DNA from: Castanea sativa
Taxonomy: Eukaryota > Streptophyta > Magnoliopsida > Fagales > Fagaceae
DNA: 64,000 nucleotides
Assembly (NCBI RefSeq): GCF_040712315.1
Contig: NC_134023.1
Span: 70,711,889-70,775,888 of the forward strand
Direction: 5' to 3'
Made by a program: the position numbers and the translations under genes. Below, piece by piece: positions 11,302 through 22,207 of this stretch (position 1 is the first letter of the stretch; the number at the start of each line of letters is the position of its first letter). Below the pieces are notes generated by a model. That model was given only the letters and a program-made list of their open reading frames with translations, was not told the DNA's origin and did no database searches.

Positions 11302-12900
11302 CTATCTAAGGAAGGGCTTGAATACCCGGTTCATCAATGATTGGAATGTTGAGGGAGCATTGGTTAGGCCAAAGGGCATCACCAGAAATTCATAGTGACC
11401 CTCATGTGTCCTAAAAGCTGTCTTAGGTATGTATTCTTCCCTTATTCTGATCTGATGATATCCAGATCTCAGGTCCAATTTGGAAAAAATGGTAGCTCCA
11501 TTCAATTCATCCAGCAACTCATCAATAACTGGAATTGGAAACTTGTCCTTGATAGTGATATCATTGAGTGCTCTATAATCAATACACATCCTCCATGAAC
11601 CATCAGCTTTTCTTACCAACAACACAGGAGAGGCAAAGGGACTGCTACTGTTCCTAATGGAACCAACAGATAGCAAATCTCTCACAATCTTCTCAATCTC
11701 ATTCTTTTGGTAGAAAGGATACCTATAGGGCCTTTGACACACAGGTTGAGCTCCTTCCTTAAGGGCAATGGAATGTTCATGACCCATAAGGGGAGGTAAT
11801 TCTATAGGAGTCTCAAAAACATGCTCAAACTCTTGCAATAAGGATTCCACTTCAACAGGAAGCTTCACCTCTAATGCATTTGTCTCCACACTAGCAATTT
11901 GTAACAACAGCCCTTTCTTCACAGACCCTTTGAAAAACTGTTCACAATCCATAATAGAAAGCTCTAAGGATGGAGTCAATCCTTGCAGCAAGACTTTCTG
12001 ATCTTCATAACAGAAACACATTGTCAAAAGTTTAAAATTCCATTGAATCTCCCCTAAAGTGCTTAACCATTGGGTGCCCAACACTGTATCACAGCCCCCC
12101 AATGCTAAAACATGGAATGGAATGTAAAACTTCACTCCTTGAATGCATACTAGCACACTACTACAAAAACCCAGAGTTTTAACCACAGTACCATTGGCTA
12201 CTTTAACTTCCAAGACCCTAGTGATATCTACTCTCAATTGCAACTCAGAAACCAAGGAAGCATCTAAAAAATTATGGGTACTGCCGGTATCTATTAGAAT
12301 TACCAATCCACGTCCATTAACCTTACCACTCACTCTCATAGTACCAGGTGTAGGGGTTCCTGTAAGTGCATACAAGGTAATCTCTACCTCTTCTTCCTGA
12401 CCAACTGCCTTGGCAGCTACCTCACTCTCCACTCCTTCCTCTAATTCAGTGATTTGTACTCCGGACTGCACTCCACAGGATAATTCAATTCCCTCTAACA
12501 AAAACAATTTAGCATTTTTACATTTGTGCCCAACCCCCCACTTCTCATCACAATTATAGCAAAGACCCCTCTTTCTTCTTTCATCCATCTGAGCAGGGGT
12601 TAGTCTCTTAATGGGTATCTTAGATTTAGATTCTATCACCATATTATTCTTTGGTAAGCCCAAGATAGAACCCTTACCCGTTTCTTGTGGAAATCTGGAA
12701 TTCTTCTTGCAACTGAACACATACTCCTCTTGAATCTTAGCCAACTCAAATGCTTCATTCAAGGTTCTTGGATTAAGCATCCTTACTGGAAGCCTGATTT
12801 CATCCTTCAAGCCAGTTAGGAAGAAGCTAAGTTTGTGCACAGGGGACAAACCCTTGATTCGATTAGACACGGCTTCAAACCCTGCCTTGTATAACGCCAC
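11302..12900 (-). pseudogene. TE-B gag end, protease and reverse transcriptase start in one frame
   Basis: A 532-codon open frame. Residues 1-135 are the gag C-terminus with a zinc knuckle of the variant C-x2-C-x7-H-x-C form (Cys114, Cys117, His125, Cys127). Protease follows with the active-site triad Asp204-Thr-Gly in [12 protein letters not shown]. Reverse transcriptase begins about residue 420 ([19 protein letters not shown]) and runs through [10 protein letters not shown] and MPFGLTNAP. So gag and pol are fused without a frameshift here, as is common in small plant chromoviruses. The frame stops just before the FFDD box. The true gag start is upstream, across a frameshift. Confidence 0.87.
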
Positions 12901-13460
12901 TGTTGAGACTGTCTCAGCCTAGTTAACACTTCCATAGGATCATCATAAGTTGTTGATCCAAACCTCACGTGTAAAGCTTGCACTAATGAATCCCAATCAG
13001 TGAACACACCAGCCTCCTCAGCATCCTGGAACAAAATCAAAGCTTCCAATTCCATGTGGAATGAAGCAATTAGCAATTTTTCTGTAGCTGGAGTCTGATA
13101 ATAACCAAAATATTGATTGGCTTAATAAACCCAACTAGCAGGATCATCGCCTGAAAAACGTGGAAATTCCAGCTTCACAGGTCTGGCAAAAGCTACCGTC
13201 GAAGAATTCTGACTTGAAGAGTTGTTTCTCTACGCCGTGGTTGAATTAACATCGATAACACTCAATTTCTGTAGAATAGTGTGGATATTTTGATTCATCT
13301 CACTCAACGTCCTAGTGTGAATCCCTTGAATTTTCTGGATTTCTTGAATGTCTTTCTCAATTTCTTGAATGTCCTTCTCGTGATGGTCTGAAGTTGTGCG
13401 AAGAGAGGCGATGGCTTCATTCACCAAATTCATGGTAGCCGAAGCTCGTGTTTCAGCCAT
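12816..13460 (-). pseudogene. TE-B gag N-terminal part, broken
   Basis: The ATG at 13460 lies only 17 bp inside the primer site and opens 76 codons (MAETRASATMNLV...) with a coiled-coil-like KDIQEIEKDIQEI segment. A TAG at about 13230 and a TAA near 13122 interrupt the capsid part. Frame 13076-12816 continues it (MELEALILFQDAEEAG...) until a frameshift near 12900 moves the reading into the 12900-11302 frame. Confidence 0.8.
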
Positions 13461-13477
13461 GGATTCTCAGGAACAAG

Positions 13478-13489
13478 GCTCTGATACCA
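13478..13489 (-). other. TE-B primer-binding site
   Basis: The minus strand reads TGGTATCAGAGC two bases from the 5' LTR. This is the standard plant primer site, complementary to initiator methionine tRNA. Confidence 0.9.
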
Positions 13490-13491
13490 AA

Positions 13492-13907
13492 TGTTATGAA
13501 TGGAATTGATGGATATGATTTTATCTAGCTGGATTCGAGGTCAGCTGGTCCTCCATAGAAAAAGAAGAATACAGAATTGGAAGAGAAGAATACAGAGAAG
13601 GAGACAATTGAACAGAAAGAATATGAATTAGGGATTAAACTTCTATATCGGTTCTGTATAATCCATTCCCTTTATACCCTTGACAATGCTTCTCCTCTAA
13701 CCTGTAACTACTCTAACTAACCATTACTCCAACTAAACCCCACTTCCTAACTAACTTCTAACTCCCTAACTTGCCACCTGTCATAACCACCTTGCCAACT
13801 ATCTTCACTATCTCCATACACAGTACAATATTACTAATACAATTGAATTACAATTATACAATGACCCAGCCAGCTTGGTATCTGTATTAACCCAAATATT
13901 CCTAACA
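13492..13907 (-). repeat. TE-B 5' LTR (element sense)
   Basis: 416 bp, partner of 8555-8970, followed at once by the CCTTT target duplicate. Its last 48 bp are copied again at 14161-14208 as part of the 301-bp tandem duplication. Confidence 0.95.
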
Positions 13908-14461
13908 CCTTTCTAGGTTGTGCCATTGAGTTTTGTTGAGGAGATGTACAACTTCTAGCTAAGTGTCCTGTCTTCCCACAATTATAGCAAGCCTTTCCTT
14001 CAAAGAAACATGGCTTATCTCCATGGAACCTTTCCATGGAACCTTCCACATGTAGCGCAAGTCGAACTTCTACCTTGAGCATTATGGGGTTGATTCTTAT
14101 TTTCTGGCCTATTTGATGATGAATTACTCCCAGACTTCCCAACAGATCCTTTCTTGTTCCAATGACCCAGCCAGCTTGGTATCTGTATTAACCCAAATAT
14201 TCCTAACACCTTTCTAGGTTGTGCCATTGAGTTTTGTTGAAGAGATGTACAACTTCTAGCTAAGTGTCCTGTCTTCCCACAATTATAGCAAGCCTTTCCT
14301 TCAAAGAAACATGGCTTATCTCCATGGAACCTTTCCATGGAACCTTCCACATGTAGCGCAAGTCGAACTTCTACCTTGAGCATTATGGGGTTGATTCTTA
14401 TTTTCTGGCCTATTTGATGATGAATTACTCCCAGACTTCCCAACAGATCCTTTCTTGTTCC
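13860..14461. repeat. 301-bp tandem duplication across the TE-B/TE-A junction
   Basis: Bases 13860-14160 are repeated almost exactly at 14161-14461; one visible difference is GAGGAGATG versus GAAGAGATG. Each unit contains the final 48 bp of the TE-B LTR, the CCTTT target duplicate and about 250 bp of TE-A gag with the zinc knuckle. The second unit is followed by CAATGACCTTAAG, which shares AATGACC with the unit start, a likely microhomology for the event. Confidence 0.95.
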
Positions 14462-15302
14462 AATGACCTTAAGCATTGCCTTATCGAAAGCCTGTCTGTC
14501 CAATGTTTCTAGGTGGGTTCTCATTCCTAACATTGTTCTTGAAATCTTCCTCCAGTCTCATAGCTCTCTTAACTGACTCTCCATAATTATCAACCCCTGA
14601 TGCAATCAAATGGTGTCAAAGTCTCTCATTCAACCCCTTTTGAAATCTGTTTGCTTTCTTTGCCTCAATAAGGATTAAGTGGGGTCCAAAGCGAGATAAC
14701 TCAATGAATTTAGCTGCATATTGCTCAACAGTCATACTTCCTTGCACCAAATCAGCAAACTCCCTCTCTTTTCGTTCCCGAACCACTTCAGGGAAGTAGT
14801 TATCATAGAAAACCCCTTTAAATTTCTCCCAAGTGATGGGGTTTCTCTCAATGTCCATTCCCTCCAAAATGGCTTTAGTGGATCTCCACCAACGCTCAGC
14901 TTCTCCAATCAGTTTGAAAGTTGCAAACCGCACCTTCTGAGAGTCGGTGCAATCTAAAGCTTCTAACAATTTCTCCATTTGCAAGAACCAGTTCTCAGCT
15001 TCTGTAGGATTTGGCTTCCCATCAAAGGAAGGGGGATTCTGCTTCATAAAAGTCTCAAAAGAGCAACCAACCCTTGCCTCTACCCTACCTGCACCTCTAC
15101 TAGCAACCTGGGTCAACCTGTCCAACAATCGCGCAGCAGCTTCATCCAAAGGATCAATGCCAGTCACCCTAGGACGTTCATTATCTCTCACGTTTTGAGT
15201 GACTTCAGCCTCAGTACCAACCCTTGCTTTGGTTGGCCTTCGCAAATTAACGATAGATTCCTCACTATTGGAATTAGCTACTCTCTTCTTTTTGGGTGGC
15301 AT
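13908..15302 (-). pseudogene. TE-A gag, broken
   Basis: The ATG at 15302 starts MPPKKKRV. The first 228 codons contain the plant gag capsid region (PPSFDGKPNPTEAENWFLQM, ERWWRSTKAILEG, WEKFKGVFYDNYFPEVVRE) and end at a TGA in NERL-stop (14616), one C-to-T change from Arg. Downstream, in mixed frames, are a CATCGRFHG segment and the nucleic-acid-binding zinc knuckle CYNCGKTGHLARSC (C-x2-C-x4-H-x4-C). The knuckle region occurs twice because of the 301-bp duplication. TE-B cuts the gene from its protease. Confidence 0.88.
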
Positions 15303-15531
15303 GATACCTAGTTAACAAAGAAATCAAGAAATATAGATGGTGCAACAATTATTACTACTAAACATAAGAAGTAACCTTGCCAAAATTATTTAAAATATCT
15401 CATCAAACATAACCTAGATACCAATGCTCTGAAAATAAAATCAAGATCATAACCTAGTTTTCAAGTGTCTATAGAATCATATCCTAATTTTCAAGTCTAT
15501 CGAATCAAGTGTCTACAGAATCATATCCTAA

Positions 15532-15543
15532 GCTCTGATACCA
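15532..15543 (-). other. TE-A primer-binding site
   Basis: The minus strand reads TGGTATCAGAGC, four bases from the 5' LTR. It matches initiator methionine tRNA, as in TE-B. Confidence 0.88.
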
Positions 15544-15547
15544 CAAT

Positions 15548-16876
15548 TGTAACGCCCCAAAAATCATAAGTAATAAAATTCTGTTTAATCTGAAAAATCC
15601 ATAAAAATATTAAATAAAAGAATCCAACAATCTAAAAATTTCATCACAAATGTCAGAGCTCTAATCCACCAAAAATTAAAACATCCTAAAAAAAATTCTC
15701 CAGTACAATGTTTAATATCATAAAAGAAAAAATAAAATCTTCAGTCCCATAAAATAATTTGTAACTGCTGACTTCTAGGAATCTCTACTCCAATAATCCA
15801 TCTAATGTATCTGTAAGGGGAAATAAAGGGGGGCTGAGATAACTCAATAAGTGGAATTCACTAATATTGGGGTGTGGGAACAACCTTTAAAAAAATAATT
15901 CTTACAAACAATTCATTACTCATACCTCAATATTTTATCATTAAATATTTCATATAAAAGAAATAATAATCTTTATATAGTGAGCCATTATAGTGTATAT
16001 ATATATCGATACCATCACAAACACAATTTCCTAGACTTTACTCGTGGTCAACATTTACGCCCCGTTGACAAGGTTGTGCTATCCCATTTTCTGGGACTGG
16101 AACCTCGTTTTCATTCCCTTTCTTAAGGATGGTTCCTTTGGAACCTAAAAATGCACTCCCTTGCTAAGGAGCTTCCTTTTTAGATCCTCAATAGTATACT
16201 CCCTTGCTAAGGAGTTACCAAATATGCACTGTCTCCTTTTCTGGGACTGTCCCTTGCTAAGGACTAGCTACAGTATGATTGTCCCTTGCTAAGGACTAAC
16301 ACAATACTGAGCTTTTTAATCACGACTTGCCATAGGTTTTCAAAACATATTCTAGATGCTCACATAAATAATCCATTTTATAATTCTCAAAATATCAATA
16401 TATATTCACACATACAAGTTTAAATAAATTTAGGTTGTCCCATATGTTTTTCGTAAAATAAATATTCAACGTGCACATCAAGCATTTATAAAGTATCAAT
16501 TTATATATAATATCAACATATTTATTTGATATAGAATAGTTTAATAATCAAACACTGTTTTGGGAAACCCCAAAAATTAACAAACACCACTTACCTCTTA
16601 GTTGCAAAAATAAAGGAAATCAACCTCCCTTGAATCACAACAAATCTGTAGAATTAGAACCTAGCAACACCAAAAATAGGTTCATCAATACACAATTTCC
16701 CACTTAAAAATCTATTTTCATGCTTAAACGGTTTTATCCTAGACAAAATTGTTATATCCAAAATCCTCTATTTATTCACTTAACTATCCAATTGAATATT
16801 GGAAGCCACATATAGTCTTAATTTATCCATTTAGTTGCTTAGCATTCCCACTTGATGCTGCTGGGTATTGACTCTA

Positions 16877-16930
<54 letters not shown>

Positions 16931-17806
16931 CTAACACGGCTCCCACGTACAAGTCTTAATTCATTCATCTAGTTGCCTATTCCCCCATTAAAGCTGCTGG
17001 ACAAGTTTTAGAAAACAATAAAAGGGTGATAGTTGATTTGGCCAACAATGGAAGTTATGTGTGAATACATATTAACACAAGCACCTTTATCCCTTTGACA
17101 TAGTCACAAAGTCCAAGCCTATTACTCTATTTGTTCAATTTCAAAGTCTATGGTGACCATACGGGTATATATATACAATTCCTACTACAATAATCATCAT
17201 GGTCTGCTAGAGAAGCCAAAACTCCCTTTTAAAAGCTTTAAATCTTCATAGTAAAAAATTATTATACATATATCTATTCAATCAAATATAGGAATCCATG
17301 TAGAAGTCTTAATTATCAATCTAGTAGCCTATAATTCTCATGATGCCGTTGGACTAGTTTTAGCGAATAACAAAAAGGTGATGGTTGATTCGGTCAACAA
17401 TGGAAGCTGCACTCTTTTCTATTAGTATAGAGATAGTCTAGGTTCATAACAATTTCTACCTATGACTATTCCAACTTCTTAAATCTAGAGCATTAGAAAA
17501 TCACACCTGTAGACTCCAACTCAACGCCACAGTGAAGAAAACAGAGTTCAATAGTTGACTGAAGCAAAAGAAAATACACGTGTGACCAAAGAGGAAGAAA
17601 GCTAGGATTTTATTTATTTAATTTTTTTTAAAGCTTAACAAGGCCCATATATATATACTTATGTCACCTCACTTGGGCTTTATATTCCAAAGTATATATC
17701 TCACTTTTAATATCTTAGACCCAGATCAAATTCATTTAATTGTAGGCCTCTTTTATAATTTAAGTATAATAATTAAATTGGTATAAAAAAAATACGGGGT
17801 GTTACA
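15548..17806 (-). repeat. TE-A 5' LTR (element sense)
   Basis: 2259 bp, begins TGTAACGCCCC and ends GGTGTTACA. Its right edge abuts the proximal promoter of peptide copy 1. It is shorter than its partner mainly through a shorter (TA)n run near 16884-16926 and a missing one near 17650. Confidence 0.93.
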
Positions 17807-17834
17807 TCAGCCATTGCCATCTCTGATTTGTCAT

Positions 17835-17842
17835 TATAAATA
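17835..17842 (+). promoter_or_regulatory. TATA box of peptide copy 1
   Basis: TATAAATA, 150 bp before the ATG and only 28 bp downstream of the TE-A edge. The surrounding bases match the promoters of copies 4 and 6. Confidence 0.7.
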
Positions 17843-17984
17843 GAGCACCTAACTCCTCAAATTCTCATCAATCACACTTCATTAATTTCTCATCCATTTC
17901 AAACTTTTCTTTGCCAAAGAAACTACAACCTTCTTTCACTCCAATCAAAAACTTCTACTAAGTCAAAAAAAGAAGGGAAACGCA

Positions 17985-18164
17985 ATGGCACTTTTCTTAG
18001 CCTTCTTCAAATGTTTCGTGCCCTCCTCATTGTCACAGGTCTCAGATGATGCCATGAAAGCAGAGTCATTATAGAAATCCAAAAGCAAATCAAAATCAAA
18101 ACCATCCGGAGCACCGATTGTTGTATCCTACTTCCCAATTAATTCAATCCTCTCCCACTTGTAG
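17985..18164 (+). pseudogene. Small peptide family copy 1 (type II), premature stop
   Basis: Same 60-codon layout as the other copies: start MALFLAFFKCFVPSS, Lys/Ser-rich middle, tail APIVVSYFPINS. A TAG at 18072-18074 (codon 30, ...MKAES-L-stop) cuts the product to 29 residues. The paralogues have Ser-Glu there, so two substitutions made Leu and the stop. The final tail also reads SHL instead of SRL. TE-A inserted 28 bp upstream of the TATA box, which removed the distal promoter. The rest of the frame is still aligned without indels, which suggests recent loss. It is called a pseudogene; a 29-residue product remains possible. Confidence 0.85.
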
Positions 18165-18786
18165 TGATATATTCATATATATGGCTACAAGATGTTGAGC
18201 TGCATAATGGTATGGTTATTCCCTGCAATCGTGAAATTATGCGGTGTCACATGACTCATGAAAAATATCATATGACTAATAATGCACGTGGATGGTCATT
18301 TCAAGTTTCATGTAGTAGGTTGGAAGGAAAATTGATTTAGAGAAAAACTTTTCCCATTTGAAAATGCTTCAATTGAGCATGTTTGTCCAAGAAATATAGA
18401 TGGAAATAGTCGTATCATGGAAATCTCAACTATGGCTTGGATTTTCAATGGTAGTCTTTAGTATGTTGTTTTGATGATTTTTTAGAGTGGAATTATGGGG
18501 AGGAAGCATGGAGTGAATAATTTGTAACAAAGATATAGCATGAAGATGTTGCAATATATATAACTTATCTGAATTGGTGTAAGCATTTGTTTACTTTTTT
18601 CAAATAATAAGCATTAGCATACAATAAGCAATATAGGATCGATTGTATCATTGATTTCAATACAATTGGGTATGCGATATTACAATTTTGAGATTTCAAC
18701 CACATAAAAACGGTATTTTGAACAAGTGTTGGCTTTTTTTTGGGAGGGACTAAGGAATAAGGACCAAATTTATACTAATCAAAAAC
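18165..18786. other. 3' flank of copy 1, no gene
   Basis: Matches the 3' flanks of copies 4 and 6 (27091-27590, 33435-33950) with changes, including part of the G-box foldback (ATGCACGTGGATG near 18280) whose left arm is missing here. No other gene is seen. Confidence 0.6.
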
Positions 18787-19043
18787 GGAAAATTATTAGG
18801 TACTCCTAGAGTACCATAAATGCGTACCCCCTCCTCTCACATGAATAATGAGTCCCACTAATTAAATTCATAGTAGAACCCACTATCTATGTGAGAGGAG
18901 GAAGTATGCATTTATACACAATAATTTTCCATAAAAAACGGCTTCATCCCGCTTCATACAGCTAACAGCATGGTGGGACCCAACATTCATGTGAGAGGAG
19001 GAAATACGCATTTATGGTACTCCAGAAATACCTAATAGTTTTC
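18787..19043. mobile_element. Foldback MITE, with a partial tandem copy
   Basis: The left arm (about 18788-18848, ATTAGGTACTCCTAGAGTAC, then CCTCCTCTCACATG) is complemented by CATGTGAGAGGAGG at about 18889 and again at 18982-19042, each followed by a degenerate copy of the outer arm. The AAAAAACGG flank appears before the element, at about 18930 and at about 19046. Paralogous sites at 27957 and 35215 lack the insertion. The element family is not identified. Confidence 0.55.
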
Positions 19044-19172
19044 CGTAAAAAACGGCTTCATCCTGCTTCATACAGCTAACAGCATAATATTTGTGCTTTT
19101 GTGAGTATTGCTTTAACATTAATTGTAAGTTGTAGTCAAAGCTAGCGCAACCACAAAACCAAGAGAGACTTA

Positions 19173-19420
19173 GGATAGGTTCGGATTCAGTGTTTACGTT
19201 TTGCATTTGCATATTTTTTGCTTCTTTTTTTTTTTTCCAGCGCTTATAAACAGTAACTGTTATTGTTCATGCAATGTTCCATACTGTTCATGGGACCTAC
19301 AAGCATTTTATTCAGAAAAAATATATTAAAAATGGGACTCACAACACTATTCACACATTTAAAAATTATTTTGCTACAGTGTTTTCAATTTTCAGCATTA
19401 AATTCTATCCAAACGGATCC
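19173..19420. mobile_element. MITE-like element 1 (hAT-like guess)
   Basis: Ends resemble inverted GGATAGGTTCGGAT and ATCCAAACGGATCC. The interior has TTTGCTACAGTGTTTTCA, which occurs in the opposite orientation in the neighbour at 19486-19752. No coding capacity. Confidence 0.4.
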
Positions 19421-19485
19421 TTAGTGATGGTGACAAAACATCTAGGAAATTTGGAATAATATACAAACGCACATTTCGGGGACCT

Positions 19486-19752
19486 AGGGTCTGTTTAGAT
19501 AGAACTTATTTTACTGAAACTGAAAACTGAAAACACTGTAGCAAAATAAATTTTAAATGTGTGAATAGTGCTATGGGACCCATTTTTAATGAAAAAGTTG
19601 CTGATAAGTGAAATTTGTGGGACCCGTGAACAGTGCATTTGTGCACTGTTCATCACTGAAAAGTCAATCTATACGGCTGGGTTAAAAAAAAAAAAAAACA
19701 AAAACAAAAACAAAAACGCGGACGTGGACGCCAGACTTGGATCCAAACGCCC
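19486..19752. mobile_element. MITE-like element 2, inverted relative to element 1
   Basis: Starts GGGTCTGTTTAGATAG and ends GATCCAAACGCCC, an imperfect terminal inverted repeat. It shares the ACACTGTAGCAAAATAA interior block with element 1 and lies about 120 bp before the TATA box of copy 2. Confidence 0.45.
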
Positions 19753-19870
19753 TCCTAGTCTACTCTACCTGGTCTTCTCCGTGCTCTCCAAGCTTTGGAC
19801 TCACTCCCATTTTTCATAGTCTGTCACTGCCCTTACTTACTCTACAAGCTAATGGACTCATTGGTATCAT

Positions 19871-19878
19871 TATAAATA
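19871..19878 (+). promoter_or_regulatory. TATA box of peptide copy 2
   Basis: TATAAATA, followed by GAGCATCTTAATT, 103 bp before the ATG. Same context as the other copies. Confidence 0.75.
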
Positions 19879-19973
19879 GAGCATCTTAATTTCCTCAATT
19901 CTCATCCATTTCAAACTTCTGCTAAAGAATCCACAAGCCTCTTCACCCGTTCAAAACTTTTCAAGTAAACACA

Positions 19974-20153
19974 ATGGCTCTTTTCTCAGCCTTGTTCAAA
20001 TGTTTTGTGCCCTCCTCATCGTCACAGGTCTCTGATGATGCCATGAAAGCAGAGTCTTTAAAGAAACCCAAAGGCAAAGACAAATCAAAATCATCTGGAG
20101 CTCCCATTGTACTATCCTACTTCCCAGTTAATTCTAACCTTTCCCGCTTGTAG
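19974..20153 (+). CDS. Small peptide family copy 2, 59 aa, function unknown
   Basis: Too short for most gene finders, but the frame aligns over its whole length with five paralogues in this window. It starts MALFSALFKCFVPSS. A Lys-rich hinge (KKPKGKDKSKSS) follows, then the tail GAPIVLSYFPVNSNLSRL. The first 13 residues are hydrophobic with one Cys (Cys10); no cleavable signal peptide is evident. It is intermediate between type I (copies 3, 5) and type II (1, 4, 6). It has its own TATA box, and its upstream region carries two MITE-like elements. No known family is recognised, and the role is not inferred beyond a small, basic, probably single-exon gene product. Confidence 0.8.
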   Translation: MALFSALFKCFVPSSSSQVSDDAMKAESLKKPKGKDKSKSSGAPIVLSYFPVNSNLSRL

Positions 20154-21069
20154 TGATCATATATTATATATGTGACTACAAGTTGTTGAACTGGAAGATC
20201 GCATGGTTATTCCAATTTCCATGCAGTCTACAGTATCTATAACTGTGTTTGAAACGAATTCCTGGGACTGGGAGCACGGGAATATGTAAACTACGGCTTG
20301 GGGATTTTCATGGGCGTCTTAATAGGTTGATTGTTGATTTGAGAGTGGGTCTGTAAATAAATAAAGCATGAAGAAGATGTTGCTATCTATATTTATCTGA
20401 ATTTGTCAAAGCTTTTTTTTATTTTTTATTTTTTGGGGAGGGCGGGGAGAATAAATATTCAATTTTGATTTTCAAATATGTATTTTTCAATAACATATTG
20501 TTTTGCAATCACAAATTTATTGTAATTGTACCTTTTTTTCTTTACATTTATGCATAACTTGACTTTTATTTTTTGAAATATATATAAGTATTATTTAATA
20601 GAATATTAAATGCTAGCGAGTTAGCAATTTCAGAGATGAAAAACTATATCATACTACCAAAAGAGGATGGGAAAATAAAGGAAAAGCGATATATATCAAG
20701 TTCAATTTGTAATTTGGCTAGATTTCTAAGAATGATTGATATAAAGATATGATGTGTTCAAGTAATAGTGTAGCGGTAAGTTTGAATTCCACCTCCCTTT
20801 CTCCCTTTATCTACCTCAAAAAGATATAAAATTTTTAATAAATTATGAAGCTTAAAACAAAAGATCTATTCTTGACTATATCAAACAAAATAAGGACCAA
20901 GGAACCGTGTCCCAACAACCTAGTGCATACCCTTCAACCCAAAAAAAAAAAAAAAAAAAAAATTCTACAAAATTTTACCAAAAAAAAAAAACAAAACAAA
21001 AGAGGATCAGTTACAGTCTACATGGCACTCTCCTTGCTAGGAAATTTGGGTCAAACGAATAGAAAGAAG
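20154..21069. other. No gene seen
   Basis: 3' flank of copy 2 (with the AATAAATAAAGCATGAAG block seen after other copies, a likely polyadenylation region near 20355) and then AT-rich sequence. Poly(A)-type runs lie at about 20940-21000. Confidence 0.5.
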
Positions 21070-21335
21070 CACCTTTTTCCACCTGATGTTCCCACCTCCC
21101 ACTTGTTTTTTCTTTAGTGCTTGGATTATTTTCTTTAATCTATTTTGTTTATAGAAAAAACTGTATGAAAGTACAGGTTATATTGACCGTAGAAGTTTAT
21201 CCAAAATTTTAAAAAATAATAATAAAAAAAAGTGAGGCTTTGAAAAACTATACATTAATTAGGGGTAAAAATTAGAAAAATAAATTAGCATTTTAAGTTA
21301 AAAATAAAAATACCTATAATACAGCTTTATCAAAA
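21070..21335. repeat. Duplicated segment shared with 1255-1535
   Basis: Matches 1255-1535, including the CCACCTCCCAC and CTGTATGAAAGTACAGGTT blocks. It marks a further unit boundary in the peptide-gene neighbourhood. Confidence 0.6.
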
Positions 21336-22200
21336 TAACAAAAATTAACATAAGATATACTTTTTTTGTGTGGAGAATCTACATTAGTTGTACTTAATGT
21401 CTATTCTAAAAAGACTTTCTGCTGAATAAAATTATGATTCTGTAAAAACAAATAAGTAAATAAATGGATTATTCATATGAATAAACCCCTTATAGATAAA
21501 TATATAATATAAGAAAATAAATTGTTTTATTATGGATTTTCTTGCATTCAAATACCTCTTATCATTTTCTCAAAAAAAAAAAAAACCCTCTTATCATTCG
21601 CATGAATGAATTGTATTTTTTAAATTGATCTCAAATACTGCATGCATATATTCACATGTGAAATTGTACATGTCAAATGTAATTTCTACCATCTTTCGAG
21701 TCATAACTTGAATTCACCGTTACCACGACTCATCCAACCCTAACCTACCCTCTGTAGATTTTCTCTTTCTTTTTTCTTTTTTTTCTCATGCCTCTGGGAT
21801 GAGATGGAGATGAAATACCTTGATCTAACCTCGTCCTGCTCTGTTATCATCTAAACAATTATTTTGTTGATTTGCTTGCACATAAATAAATATACTATAG
21901 TAAAAAGGGGCGGCCTAAACCTTAACCAAGTCATGGTATGCTTGTGACTGACTAGACCAGTCAAGTTGTTGGTGACTCCATGGTTTCCACCTGCTACATT
22001 TACATAACGTAATTCATTTGTATGCTTTGGCCAAGCGCAGCCACAAGACCGTTTGACTGGCGTGAACCATATGGGTATTTACAAATGGCCACGGACCCAC
22101 TCCACTTTGGTCGGTCTTCTCCGTGCTTTCCAAGCAAAGAAATTTGGATACACTCCCCCATCTCCCACATATCTCTTTCACTTTCAGTCTCTTCAATCAC

Positions 22201-22207
22201 TATAAAA
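22201..22207 (+). promoter_or_regulatory. TATA box of peptide copy 3
   Basis: TATAAAA followed by TAGAGCGTC, 139 bp before the ATG. The upstream 250 bp match copy 5. Confidence 0.8.

Larger units (their letters stand above)
8555..13907 (-). mobile_element. TE-B: small chromovirus (Reina-like) nested in TE-A
   Basis: A 5353-bp LTR retrotransposon on the minus strand, with two 416-bp LTRs that begin TGTTATGAAT and end ATTCCTAACA. Both flanks carry CCTTT (8550-8554 and 13908-13912), a perfect 5-bp target duplication, so the insertion is intact. Inside are an initiator-Met-type primer site, gag with a zinc knuckle, protease, reverse transcriptase, RNase H, integrase, a chromodomain-like tail and a polypurine tract. 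Short LTRs, compact size, the variant knuckle and the tail suggest the Reina lineage. About a dozen differences separate the LTRs by my count. A handful of stops and one frameshift make this copy non-autonomous. Confidence 0.95.
2712..17806 (-). mobile_element. TE-A: Ty3/gypsy chromovirus (Tekay/Del-like), with TE-B inside
   Basis: This is a full-length LTR retrotransposon read on the minus strand. The LTRs begin TGTAAC and end GTTACA. Between them, in minus-strand order, lie an initiator-Met-type primer site, gag, protease, reverse transcriptase, RNase H, integrase and a chromodomain-like tail, then a polypurine tract. The integrase-after-RNase H order makes it Ty3/gypsy, and the tail plus long LTRs (about 2.3 kb) suggest the Tekay/Del chromovirus lineage. 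Flanks are TTGGC on the left and TCAGC on the right. The uninterrupted paralogous site near 26740 supports a 5-bp target duplication with two later changes. Stops and frameshifts throughout mean it cannot make its own proteins. TE-B occupies 8555-13907. Confidence 0.93.
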
